A DNA stretch of 64,000 nt from Hyphomicrobium_A sp963759735 (lineage in GTDB: Bacteria; Pseudomonadota; Alphaproteobacteria; Rhizobiales; Hyphomicrobiaceae), in the NCBI GenBank assembly GCA_963759735.1, contig CAVXAF010000004.1:124001-188000 (forward strand), read 5' to 3'. The notes beneath the pieces are model-generated. The model worked only from the letters and a program-made list of their open reading frames with translations. It was not told the origin of the DNA and made no database searches. This document shows, piece by piece, positions 1-7,564 of this stretch (positions are counted from its first letter, which is position 1; each line of letters opens with the position of its first letter). The position numbers were made by a program, and so were the translations under genes.

Positions 1-300
1 CGGCTCGCTTACGCGATGATCGTGCCGGGTAGCGGTCTCGTCAAAGCGCAAGCAGAAGCGGAAGGCCTCGACAAGATCTTCAAGGATGCGGGCTTTGAAT
101 GGCGCGAGCCGGGCTGCTCGATGTGCTTGGGCATGAACCCCGACCAACTGAAGCCGCAGCAGCGGTGCGCTTCGACCTCAAACCGCAACTTCGAAGGCCG
201 TCAGGGTCGCCTCGGACGCACACATCTGTTGTCGCCGATCATGGCAGCTGCGGCTGCCATCGAAGGTCACTTCGTCGACATCCGCAGCTGGGGCGGCTGA
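1..300 (+). CDS. leuC: 3-isopropylmalate dehydratase large subunit, C-terminal part
   Basis: This is the last ~100 residues of LeuC, which isomerises 2-isopropylmalate to 3-isopropylmalate in leucine biosynthesis as a LeuCD heterodimer. The gene is cut by the window edge; the frame is open from base 1 and stops with TGA at 298-300. The CSMC pair (two ligands of the 4Fe-4S cluster), followed by a C-x-STSNRNFEGRQG block and an SPxMAAAAAI-GHFVD ending, is the characteristic aconitase-superfamily/LeuC C-terminus. No leuD follows directly; the next gene is an unrelated methyltransferase. Identity is secure; only the length is unknown. Confidence 0.95.
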   Translation, partial: RLAYAMIVPGSGLVKAQAEAEGLDKIFKDAGFEWREPGCSMCLGMNPDQLKPQQRCASTSNRNFEGRQGRLGRTHLLSPIMAAAAAIEGHFVDIRSWGG

Positions 301-431
301 GGCGTCTCCTGGCTCGCGATTGTCGCGCGTCGTTCGGCACATCTCGCCGGGACTGGCCGCCAGCCGCTATGCGGGCGGCGCGCCGTCAAGCCAGATACTA
401 GGTACGAGGTCTGGTCGCCACGGGAGCGGAC

Positions 432-1227
432 ATGAGCAGATCCCTCGTTGAAAAGCAGTTCGGCGCCGCTGCGGCCGACTATGCTGCCTCCGCCGTGCAT
501 GCGAGCGGCCCGAGCCTGGCACGAACTCCTCGCGCTGGTTGCGCCGCAGCCGGGCTGGCGCGTGCTCGACGTGGCCACCGGTGCCGGCCACACCGCCCTC
601 GCCGTAGCGCCGCTGGTGGCGCGCGTCATCGCCTCCGACATCACGGACGAGATGCTCGCCGAGACTGCGAAGCTCGCCGCAGCCCGCGGGCTCGCCAATG
701 TCGAGACGGCAAAGGCCGATTCTGCCAGTCTGCCTTATGCGGAGGCCGAATTCGATCTCGTCACCTGCCGCCTTGCGGCGCACCACTTCCGTGCGCCCGG
801 CGCGTTCGTCGGCGAAGCCTGGCGCGTTCTAAAGCCCGGCGGCGTCCTGGCGCTGATCGACAACGTCAGCCCCGATGCCATGCTTTGCCCCGATCTGTCG
901 CCGGCTGAGCTGCGCAATCTCGGCGCGCTGTACAATGATTACGAGAGGCTTCGCGACCCCAGCCACGCACGCTGCCTGCCGTTGAGCGAATGGCTGGAGC
1001 TGCTGCAGAACCTTGGTTTCGTCGGCGCACGCTACGAGCTGCTCGACCAAGACATCGCCTTTGCGCCGTGGACGGCCCGCATGCGCTGCGACATCGAGAC
1101 GGCGACACGCCTCGCCGCCATGCTCGATACCGAGCCGCTGCGCAGCTTTCTGCGCCCGCGCGTGGACGCGGGCGAGCGGCAGTTCACGCTTCTGGAAGCG
1201 ATCATCGTCGCTCACAAACCGAGATAA
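432..1227 (+). CDS. SAM-dependent class I methyltransferase (frameshifted near N-terminus)
   Basis: Probable small-molecule methyltransferase of the UbiE/Methyltransf_11 type; substrate unknown. The motif I glycine loop reads VLDVATGAG, followed by an acidic SAM-ribose strand (IASDIT) and a motif-II-like ADSASLPY/FDLV segment. The N-terminus typical of the family (MSRSLVEKQFG..ADYAASAVHASG) starts at ATG 432 behind a GGGAG ribosome site, while the rest lies in another frame. Removing one G in CTGGCAC near 517 joins them into a 264-residue protein. A shorter open frame from 448 lacks the family N-terminus. The next gene starts 2 nt after the stop, so the two are probably cotranscribed. The frameshift is either a sequencing error or a real lesion; see findings. 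Confidence 0.8.
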
Positions 1228-1229
1228 CA

Positions 1230-1649
1230 ATGCAAAGCACCTTCGATTGGCAACGCGTCACCGCCCCCGGCTTGAGCGAATTTGAGGAAATGGCCGACGC
1301 GGCCTGGCAACGACTTCCCGAGGCGTTCCGATTGCGCGCAGGCGATCTCCTCATTCGCGTCGAGGATTTCCCGGCCGACGACGTGCTCGACGCCCTCGGC
1401 ATTGACGATCCGCTCGACCTTCTCGGCCTCTATCACGGTGTCAGTCTCGATCAGAAAAGCGTGCTCGACCTGCCGCAGCAGCCCGACATGGTGTTCCTCT
1501 ACCGGCGCCCCCTGCTTGATGAATGGGCTGAATCGAGTGAATCGCTGGGCGATCTGATCACCCACGTCCTGGTGCACGAGGTGGGCCACCACTTCGGCTT
1601 CTCGGACGACGACATGGAGCGCATCGAGGTGTCCGCCGCCGGCTCGTGA
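1230..1649 (+). CDS. Zincin-like metallopeptidase family protein
   Basis: A 139-residue cytoplasmic protein with an HEVGH zinc motif at residues 116-120 (ITHVLVHEVGHHFGF), close to the C-terminus. This short architecture, with a single HExxH near the end and no signal peptide, matches the zincin-like family PF06262, common in Alphaproteobacteria and usually annotated metallopeptidase family protein. Physiological substrate is unknown. The start at ATG 1230 lies 2 nt after the methyltransferase stop, suggesting translational coupling; an open frame extends upstream but lies inside the preceding gene. Family assignment is confident, function is not. Confidence 0.85.
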   Translation: MQSTFDWQRVTAPGLSEFEEMADAAWQRLPEAFRLRAGDLLIRVEDFPADDVLDALGIDDPLDLLGLYHGVSLDQKSVLDLPQQPDMVFLYRRPLLDEWAESSESLGDLITHVLVHEVGHHFGFSDDDMERIEVSAAGS

Positions 1650-1766
1650 CGGCTGCGGCACATAGCGCACAGGCTTTACCGGCCCTAACCGCGGCGCGCT
1701 TGTCTCGGGCGCCAAAGGGCGCCATGTTGGGGGCAGATAGAGGCTGGGGACTCCAAGAGCTTGCGT

Positions 1767-2288
1767 ATGCTGATCCGCCGCGGCTCACGCCGTCTGGCCT
1801 TGGGCCTGATCGTATTGCTGGCAACGCCGCCTTGGGCCTTCGCGGATCCCAAAACGCCGACTCCTGAGGAATATGTCGCTCACACCGGCGGCGAGGCGAC
1901 CATCATTCCCGCCGGAGAGTTCAAGCTAGACGGCATCGGACTGTACTGCGGCACCCGGCCGACGGTAATCGACAATAACCTCGACGACTACGGCGCCGCC
2001 TATCCCGGGTTTCTCATCATGAACATGCGCCTGCTGGGCCGCGTGACGACGCCGGTAAAGCTGTGGATCTACTCGCACGAGTGCGGGCATCAGTTCCGCG
2101 GCCCGGACGAAGAAACCGCGGATTGCTTTGCCGTGCAGCGCGGCCGTCGCCAGGGCTGGCTATCGCCGGGCGGAGTTGAGGAAATCTGCTCGTTCATCGC
2201 GCCCGCCAAGGGCGATGCGATGCATTTCTCCGGATCGCACCGCTGCGATTACATGCGCCAGTGCTTCACCGAATACGGCATCCGCTAG
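1767..2288 (+). CDS. Secreted HExxH (zincin-like) protein of unknown function
   Basis: About 173 residues with a typical Sec signal peptide: basic MLIRRGSRR, hydrophobic LALGLIVLLATPP, cleavage near AFADP. The mature part carries HECGH at residues 104-108 and a downstream E116-x-x-D119 (GPDEETADC), the His-Glu-x-x-His plus downstream acidic arrangement of zinc metallopeptidases. It also has several cysteines (C62, C106, C120 and three near the C-terminus), consistent with disulfides in the periplasm. ATG 1767 was chosen over a TTG six bases earlier. It is unrelated in sequence to the zincin-like protein just upstream. A periplasmic peptidase is inferred; I do not recognise a named family. Confidence 0.6.
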   Translation: MLIRRGSRRLALGLIVLLATPPWAFADPKTPTPEEYVAHTGGEATIIPAGEFKLDGIGLYCGTRPTVIDNNLDDYGAAYPGFLIMNMRLLGRVTTPVKLWIYSHECGHQFRGPDEETADCFAVQRGRRQGWLSPGGVEEICSFIAPAKGDAMHFSGSHRCDYMRQCFTEYGIR

Positions 2289-2304
2289 CGGAGCTTGGCT
2301 GTCG

Positions 2305-2553
2305 ATGGTCACCGCGCTCGGCCTGCTGGCCGGCATTCTGACGACGCTCGCGTTCGTCCCCCAAGTCTTGAAGACATGGCGTACGCGCTCGACGGCGGAT
2401 ATCTCCCTGGCCATGTTCGTCACCTTCACCGCCGGCGTGTTCACTTGGCTGATCTACGGCCTATTGATCGGCGACCTGCCGGTGATCATCGCCAACTCCG
2501 TTACGCTGCTGCTGGCCGCGACGATCCTATTCTTCAAGCTGAAGTACGGCTGA
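2305..2553 (+). CDS. SemiSWEET-type PQ-loop transporter
   Basis: An 82-residue membrane protein with three hydrophobic segments and the PQ-loop signature FVPQVLKTWRT at residues 17-27 (Pro19-Gln20), followed by the STADISLAMF stretch typical of bacterial SemiSWEETs. Proteins of this family work as homodimers and move small sugars across the inner membrane. Length and topology (triple-helix bundle) fit the family exactly. Start ATG 2305 lies 17 nt after the upstream stop. The hipBA operator array begins 17 nt after its stop codon, so it is probably not part of the toxin-antitoxin operon. Substrate cannot be read from the sequence. Confidence 0.88.
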   Translation: MVTALGLLAGILTTLAFVPQVLKTWRTRSTADISLAMFVTFTAGVFTWLIYGLLIGDLPVIIANSVTLLLAATILFFKLKYG

Positions 2554-2569
2554 GGAGGCGCGCCGCATG

Positions 2570-2732
2570 TTCCCGATCGGATACATTGAAGGCGGAGGCG
2601 TGAGTTCTGCCCCGCAAATGTTCCCGATCGGGAACATATCCGCCGTCCGTCTCAGAAATCCCCAGCAAGTTCCCGATCGGGAACTTTTAAGCTTGGCGAG
2701 GCATATTACTCCTGTAAGTTCCCGATCGGGAA
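2570..2732. promoter_or_regulatory. Four-site palindromic operator array upstream of hipBA
   Basis: The palindrome TTCCCGATCGGGAA occurs exactly at 2621-2634, 2670-2683 and 2719-2732, and imperfectly (right arm degenerate) at 2570-2583. Sites two and three extend to perfect 20-bp palindromes (2618-2637 and 2667-2686). Start-to-start spacings are 51, 49 and 49 bp. The last site ends 15 nt before the hipB start. Autorepression of hipBA by HipB bound to several palindromic operators is established in E. coli; the position here strongly suggests HipB operators. The promoter probably lies between sites three and four (a TATTAC-like -10 near 2705-2710), but that is tentative. Confidence 0.8.
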
Positions 2733-2747
2733 CCTGGAGACTTTGCG

Positions 2748-3080
2748 ATGGCCGACCGCCACACCTCTGAACTCGAAAACTCTGCCCGCACCCAGGCGCA
2801 GCAGTTCGGCGCATTGGTGCGCGAGCATCGCGAGGCCCTGAAGATGCGCCAGGACGATGTGGCGCTCGCCACCGGCGTCGGCCGCCGCTTCATCCTCGAA
2901 TTGGAAGCCGGCAAGCCCAGCTGCCAGCTGGGGCGCGCCCTGGTGGTCGCAGCCGCGGTGGGGCTAAGGACCTTCGACCTGATGTCGGCCAACAACGACG
3001 CCGACAACCCCTTGCTGCCGGACCTCATCGACGACTTGCCCGAACTTAGCACCGACGCGGAGGACGACGGGCGTGGCTGA
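2748..3080 (+). CDS. hipB: HipB-type antitoxin, HTH Xre-family regulator
   Basis: A 110-residue DNA-binding protein. Residues ~20-75 form an Xre/Cro helix-turn-helix (FGALVREHREALKMRQDDVALATGVG, then RRFILELEAGKPS), with the LExGKP ending typical of HipB antitoxins; the C-terminal ~35 residues are acidic. HipB neutralises the HipA kinase and represses its own operon. It overlaps hipA by 8 nt, and four palindromes sit directly upstream, consistent with autoregulation. A GGAG ribosome site lies 9 nt before ATG 2748. The assignment rests on the HTH plus the adjacent HipA. Confidence 0.9.
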   Translation: MADRHTSELENSARTQAQQFGALVREHREALKMRQDDVALATGVGRRFILELEAGKPSCQLGRALVVAAAVGLRTFDLMSANNDADNPLLPDLIDDLPELSTDAEDDGRG

Positions 3081-4417
3081 GCTGCCGGTCTATTACGAAA
3101 GCCGCGTCGTGGGTGCCATTGAGGTGCACGCCGAAGGGCCGAGCTTTGCCTACACGCCTGAATGGCTGTCGATGCGCGGAGCCTTCCCCATCTCCCTGCT
3201 GATGCCGCTGTCACCGCGCCGCGTGGCGCCGCGCCTGTTCCTCCCGTGGGCGGCGAACCTGCTGCCGGAATCAACGCAGCTCAAAGCCATCGGTTTGCAG
3301 CTCGGCGCTTCACCCGGCGACGTCATCGGCATTCTCAGCGAGCTCGGGCGCGATACCGCCGGCGCCCTGTCCATCGGAGAGCCCGGCACGGCCAACGCCG
3401 ACTGGCGCCCCATTCCGGGCGACAAGGCGCTGGAGCGCATCCTCGCCGAGCTGCCGTCAAAGCCGTTCCTGGTCGGCGACGACGGCGTCTCCATGTCGCT
3501 GGCCGGCGTGCAGACCAAGCTCGGCGTCGCCATCGATGCCAAGGGCCGCATCTGCGTGCCGATCAACGGCGCGCCGTCGACGTGGATCCTGAAGCCCGAA
3601 CTCCGAGCGCCTGTTTGGCGGCGTGCAGAACGAGGCGCTGTGCCTCGTTCTCGCCAAACGGCTCGGTCTCAACGCGCCCGAGGTCACGACCGGTAAAGCC
3701 GGCAAGCGCACCTACCTGATGGTCAAGCGCTATGACCGCGTCGAACAGTCGGGCCGCTGGCGTCGTCTGCATCAGGAAGACTTCTGCCAGGCGCTCGGCA
3801 AGCCACCGTCGGCGAAATACGAATCGAACCAGACCGGCATCGCGGGTCCGACGCTGGCAGAGATGTTCGCGGTGACACGCAATGCGATGCAGGCGCCCGA
3901 CGTCGTCAACCTGCTCGACTACGTCATCTTCAACGTCATTGCCTGCAACACCGACGCCCACGCCAAGAACTATTCGCTGATGATCTCCGGCAAGGGCTTC
4001 CGGCTGGCGCCCATCTACGACGTGATGTGCGCACAGGCTTGGGAACACGTGACACGCAACATGGCGCAGAAGATCGCCGGCAAATCGCGCGGCGAACATC
4101 TGAAGCGGCGCCACTGGCTGCGCTTTGCTGCGGACGTCGGCCTCAACGGCCCGCGCCTCATCGCGCGCGTGGAGGCGCTGGCCAAGGCGGCGCTCATCGA
4201 GACGCGCAATGCAGCGGCGGAGGTGGCGGCGATGCCAGCGGGCGCCCACCCGCTGATGCAGCAGGTGGCGGAAGCCATCGAAGGCCGCGCGCGGGCTCTG
4301 TTGTCGGGTCTCGCCGATCGCGGCGAAGCCGAGGCCGAGATGTCGCCGGCAGCGGCTCCGACGCGCAAACCCGTGAGCAAGCCGCGCAAAGCGAAGCGCA
4401 GCGCCTCGGCGACGTGA
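3073..4417 (+). CDS. hipA: HipA-type serine/threonine kinase toxin (frameshifted)
   Basis: HipA toxins phosphorylate an aminoacyl-tRNA synthetase (GltX in E. coli) and induce dormancy. The N-terminal part (GTG start 3073) carries the HipA N-terminal domain (PEWL, then FPISLLMPL) and the phosphate-binding loop SLAGVQTKL at residues 142-150. The C-terminal part, in another frame from about 3600, holds the kinase core with the catalytic NTDAHAKNYSL block and a following APIYDVM. Removing one A from CCCGAACTCC near 3599 restores ILKPDSERLFGGVQNEALCL and a 447-residue protein, the usual HipA size. The C-terminus is a Lys/Arg-rich tail. As written, the toxin would lose its catalytic domain. Artefact versus true inactivation is unresolved. 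Confidence 0.85.
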
Positions 4418-4454
4418 GCCGAATTTGCTCTATGCGCCGCGGCGCCTGCAATTC

Positions 4455-5681
4455 TCAGGTCGAAAACGTGCGAACGTCCTCTTCCGGGTTGGCCCTGATC
4501 TTGTGGATCGAAAGATCGGCGCCACGCCGCTCTTCGTCAGGCGTCAGCCGCAGGCCGACGGTCAGCTTCAGCACGCCGTAGACGCCGAGACCCACCGCCA
4601 GACCGAACGCAGCACCGGCCAGCGAGCCGACAAGCTGCGAGGCAAACGTAACCCCGCCGACCCCGCCGAGCGCCGTCAGCCCGAATATCCCGCAGGCGAT
4701 GCCGCCCCACAGACCGCATAGCCCGTGCAGCGGCCACACGCCGAGCACATCGTCGATCTTCCAGCGGTTGGTGGCGATCTGGAACATGTAGACGAAGATG
4801 GCGCCCGCGACGCCGCCGGTCAGCAGCGCGCCGAGCGGATGCATGACGTCGGAGCCGGCGCACACGGCGACGAGGCCGGCCAGAGCTCCGTTGTGCACGA
4901 AGCCCGGATCGTTATCACCGGCGATGAGCGCCACGATGATGCCGCCGCACATGGCCATCAGCGAGTTGATGGCGACGAGGCCGGAAACGGCTTCGAGCCG
5001 CTGCGCGCTCATCACGTTGAAGCCGAACCAGCCGATGCACAGCAGCCAGGAACCCATGGCGAGCCACGGGATGGAAGACGGCGGCGTTGCCATGCCGCGC
5101 TCGTCGTAGCGCCCGAGGCGCGGCCCGAGCATCAGCACGGCGCCCAGCGCCGCCCAGCCGCCGAAGGCATGCACGACGATGGAGCCGGCGAAGTCCTTGA
5201 ACGGCGCACCGAACAACGGCGTGAAGACGTTCTCCTGCAGGCCGAAATTGCCGTTCCAGAAGACGCCCTCGAGCAGCGGATAGAAAAGCCCGACCAGTGC
5301 CGCGGTCGCCATGGCCTGCGGCCAGAACCGGGCCCGCTCGGCGATGCCGCCGGAGATGATCGCCGGCACGGCGGCGGCAAAGGTGCAGAGGAAGAAGAAG
5401 CGGACGAGCGTGTAGCCCTGCGCCTCATAGCCCGGGGCTCCGCCGCTGATGGCCGCGGCGTTTTCGAAGAAGCCCACCCCGTAGGCGATGGTGTAGCCGA
5501 TGAGGAAGTAGGCGACCGTCGAGATGGAGAAATCGACGAGGATTTTGACGAGCGCGTTGACCTGGTTCTTGTGGCGCACTGTGCCGGCTTCGAGAAACGC
5601 GAAGCCGCCATGCATGGCGAAAACCAGAATGGCGCCCATCAATAGGAAAAAGACATCCGCCCCTTGCATCGCGTCCCCCAT
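4455..5681 (-). CDS. amtB: Ammonium transporter (Amt/MEP/Rh family)
   Basis: A 408-residue inner-membrane channel for ammonium uptake with about 11 hydrophobic segments. Family hallmarks are visible: Asp163 before AGSIVVH, the twin pore histidines His171 (VVHAFGGWAAL) and His319 (WPLHGLCGLWGG), and FxAATTP-region equivalents. Amt genes are usually paired with glnK; no PII gene is adjacent here, so it may be a secondary Amt copy. The start ATG 5681 has CAGGG just upstream. The 141-nt upstream gap showed no convincing sigma-54 (GG-N10-GC) element. It converges with hipA. Assignment to the family is confident; the symbol is by homology. Confidence 0.9.
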   Translation of the reverse strand: MGDAMQGADVFFLLMGAILVFAMHGGFAFLEAGTVRHKNQVNALVKILVDFSISTVAYFLIGYTIAYGVGFFENAAAISGGAPGYEAQGYTLVRFFFLCTFAAAVPAIISGGIAERARFWPQAMATAALVGLFYPLLEGVFWNGNFGLQENVFTPLFGAPFKDFAGSIVVHAFGGWAALGAVLMLGPRLGRYDERGMATPPSSIPWLAMGSWLLCIGWFGFNVMSAQRLEAVSGLVAINSLMAMCGGIIVALIAGDNDPGFVHNGALAGLVAVCAGSDVMHPLGALLTGGVAGAIFVYMFQIATNRWKIDDVLGVWPLHGLCGLWGGIACGIFGLTALGGVGGVTFASQLVGSLAGAAFGLAVGLGVYGVLKLTVGLRLTPDEERRGADLSIHKIRANPEEDVRTFST

Positions 5682-5822
5682 CCCTGACTGGTTTACTCCA
5701 GTCGATGCGCCGCTTCGCTAGGCAGTTGCCCAATCGAACGGCATTATGGATAGAGAGACGCAACCGGAAGCCGCCGTCAACGGCTCCGTAAGCGGATCAA
5801 CAAGGGTGCGTCAGATACTTGG

Positions 5823-6710
5823 TCAGCGGACGCGGCGCGGGTTCTTGTAGAGGTCGAACTCCTGCGCATCGATGGTCGGCTTGATCTTGCCCTTGCGGAC
5901 CTCGCGCCACAGACGGCGCATGTGCCGACTGCAGTCGCGGTTGAAGATCTGCAAGGCGCTGAACAGCTGCAGCACGGTTAGCAAGCGCCGATCGGCGTGC
6001 TCGACCTTGACCTTGCCTTTCCACTTGCCGCCGATGGAGAACACCTTGCCGTCCAGATGACCGACGTTGCGGCCCTGCTGATCATAAAGGGTGTAGTCCC
6101 CGCCGAGGTTTATGAGGTCGCGCTTGATGCGATAGAAGGCGGGCTCGCCGTCCTTGCCAGTGATGAAGAAACCGAAGTTCTCCGGCATAAACGGCCACTT
6201 ATTGGCCGAGCGCTCGAGATAGACGATAAAGTTGTCCTCATCTGTATTGAGCGAATAGACCGTCACCGGCAGCCCGCGCGAAGCGATCGTCTGCTGCAAC
6301 GAGCGCCCGATCATCAGGTCCATGGTGGCGCGCCAGTTCAGCGACTCGTTGAACAGCTTGAACACCAAGCGCTTGTCCGTGGTCGACGCCTTCTCCCACA
6401 GGTCCTCGCGATAGCCGATGAGGCCGGTGCGCTCGCCGCCCTCGATCACCTCAGCGAAAATGTCCATGTCGGACGTGAACTGGCGTGACTTGGCGCGGTT
6501 GCGTGTGCGCTTGTAGATCCCGAACTCGGTGAAGTTGAGGTCGGTGATCCAGATGTCGACGACGAAGTGGTAGTAGCCGTTCTTCACCGCCTTGGCGGCG
6601 ATGGCTTTGGTCACGCCGGGGATTTTCGTCACCTCGCCGCGCGCGTCGTTGGCCGCATCGGCGGCGGCGGCGTCGGCCCTGGCATTAACTCGAGCTGCGG
6701 CTGCGGTCAT
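5823..6710 (-). CDS. Uncharacterised protein with LURP-one/tubby-like segment
   Basis: A 295-residue protein I do not recognise by name. Residues 1-25 are Ala-rich and low complexity. Residues ~45-190 alternate short hydrophobic and charged strands (YYHFVVDIWITDLNF, FIVYLERSANKWPF), suggesting an all-beta or mixed fold. Residues ~193-240 (YRIKRDL, then DYTLYDQQGRNVGHLDGKVFSIGGKW) resemble the repeated strand-turn pattern of LURP-one-related (tubby-like) domains such as YxjI. The C-terminus is basic (RRLWREVRKGKIKP). There is no signal peptide or membrane segment. Neighbours (amtB, yggS) give no functional hint. The LURP-one resemblance is my inference and needs profile comparison. Confidence 0.6.
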   Translation of the reverse strand: MTAAAARVNARADAAAADAANDARGEVTKIPGVTKAIAAKAVKNGYYHFVVDIWITDLNFTEFGIYKRTRNRAKSRQFTSDMDIFAEVIEGGERTGLIGYREDLWEKASTTDKRLVFKLFNESLNWRATMDLMIGRSLQQTIASRGLPVTVYSLNTDEDNFIVYLERSANKWPFMPENFGFFITGKDGEPAFYRIKRDLINLGGDYTLYDQQGRNVGHLDGKVFSIGGKWKGKVKVEHADRRLLTVLQLFSALQIFNRDCSRHMRRLWREVRKGKIKPTIDAQEFDLYKNPRRVR

Positions 6711-6804
6711 TCGTGGCCTCCCGCTTCATGCAAATCAAGTTGCTGAAGCCTATCATCCGCAGCGCATCGGCAACCCGAGACCGGTGAAATCCCGTTGGAA
6801 AACT

Positions 6805-7485
6805 TCAAGGATTGGCGCGGCGACCAAAGATGGCGCTGCCCACGCGAATGTGCGTAGCGCCGAATGCCACAGCCGTCTCGAAATCATCGCTCATGCCCAT
6901 ACTGAGACCGGCTAGGCCGTGCTCGGCAGCCAGCTTGGCAAGAAAGGCGAAATGCAGGGCCGGCTCTTCGTCGGGCGGGGGAATGCACATCAGCCCGGCA
7001 ATACCGAGCTTCAATTCCTCGCGGCAGAGCGATAGGAGTGCCGCCAGCTCACGCGGGATGACGCCGGCCTTTTGCGGCTCTTCGCCGGTGTTGACCTGGA
7101 TGAAGAGTTCGAGCGGTTTGCCTTGCTTGGCCATCTCATCTGCGATGGCGCGCGCGATTTTCGGCCGGTCGATCGAGTGAACGGCATCGAAGAGCTCGAC
7201 CGCCTCCTTTGACTTGTTCGACTGCAGCGGTCCAATGAGGTGCAGTCGGCAGTCGGGGAAGGCCGCCTTGAGCTCGGGCCACTTGCTCTTGGCTTCCTGC
7301 ACGCGGTTCTCGCCGAACGCCCGCTGGCCGGCTTGCAGCAAGGGCAAAATCTCGGGTGCCTCGAAGGTCTTGGATACGGCGATCAGGTGTATGTCGGTCG
7401 CCGCACGCCCGGCCGCGGCAGCTGCCAGCGCAATCCGCCTCTCGATCTCAGTGAGGCGTCCGGCCGTTTCAGTTTCCAGTGTCAT
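6805..7485 (-). CDS. yggS: YggS-type pyridoxal phosphate homeostasis protein
   Basis: A 226-residue PLP-binding protein of the YggS/PROSC/COG0325 family, involved in B6-vitamer and amino-acid homeostasis with no known catalytic reaction. The PLP-lysine motif LIAVSKTF is at residues 34-41; HLIGPLQSNKSK, VNTGEEPQKAG, LMCIPPP and the phosphate-binding SMGMSDDFETAVAFGATHIRVGSAIFG ending are all conserved. Length is typical. The divergent leuS neighbour, 79 nt away, is a common arrangement in Alphaproteobacteria, so the two probably share the intergenic promoter region. Confidence 0.95.
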   Translation of the reverse strand: MTLETETAGRLTEIERRIALAAAAAGRAATDIHLIAVSKTFEAPEILPLLQAGQRAFGENRVQEAKSKWPELKAAFPDCRLHLIGPLQSNKSKEAVELFDAVHSIDRPKIARAIADEMAKQGKPLELFIQVNTGEEPQKAGVIPRELAALLSLCREELKLGIAGLMCIPPPDEEPALHFAFLAKLAAEHGLAGLSMGMSDDFETAVAFGATHIRVGSAIFGRRANP

Positions 7486-7564
7486 CCAACCACCTTGACC
7501 ACAAAGGGGCTTTAAGGCTCATTACGCCGCTCAAAGCCTCTAAATCCTGAAAGTCCGACGCCGT

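Noticed and set aside
2570..2732. Regularly spaced repeats as a CRISPR array
   Set aside because: Repeats are 14-20 bp perfect palindromes with no cas genes nearby, and they sit exactly at the hipB promoter; operators explain them.
2567..2770. Small plus-strand reading frame with repeated MFPIG/VPDRE peptides
   Set aside because: It is only the translation of the palindromic operators; no ribosome site and no homology pattern.
4725..5645. 306-residue plus-strand frame opposite the ammonium transporter
   Set aside because: Composition typical of antisense frames; the transporter motifs are clear on the minus strand.
5682..5822. Sigma-54 (nitrogen-regulated) promoter for the ammonium transporter
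   Set aside because: No GG-N10-GC pair with a TGGCAC/TTGC context found in the gap.
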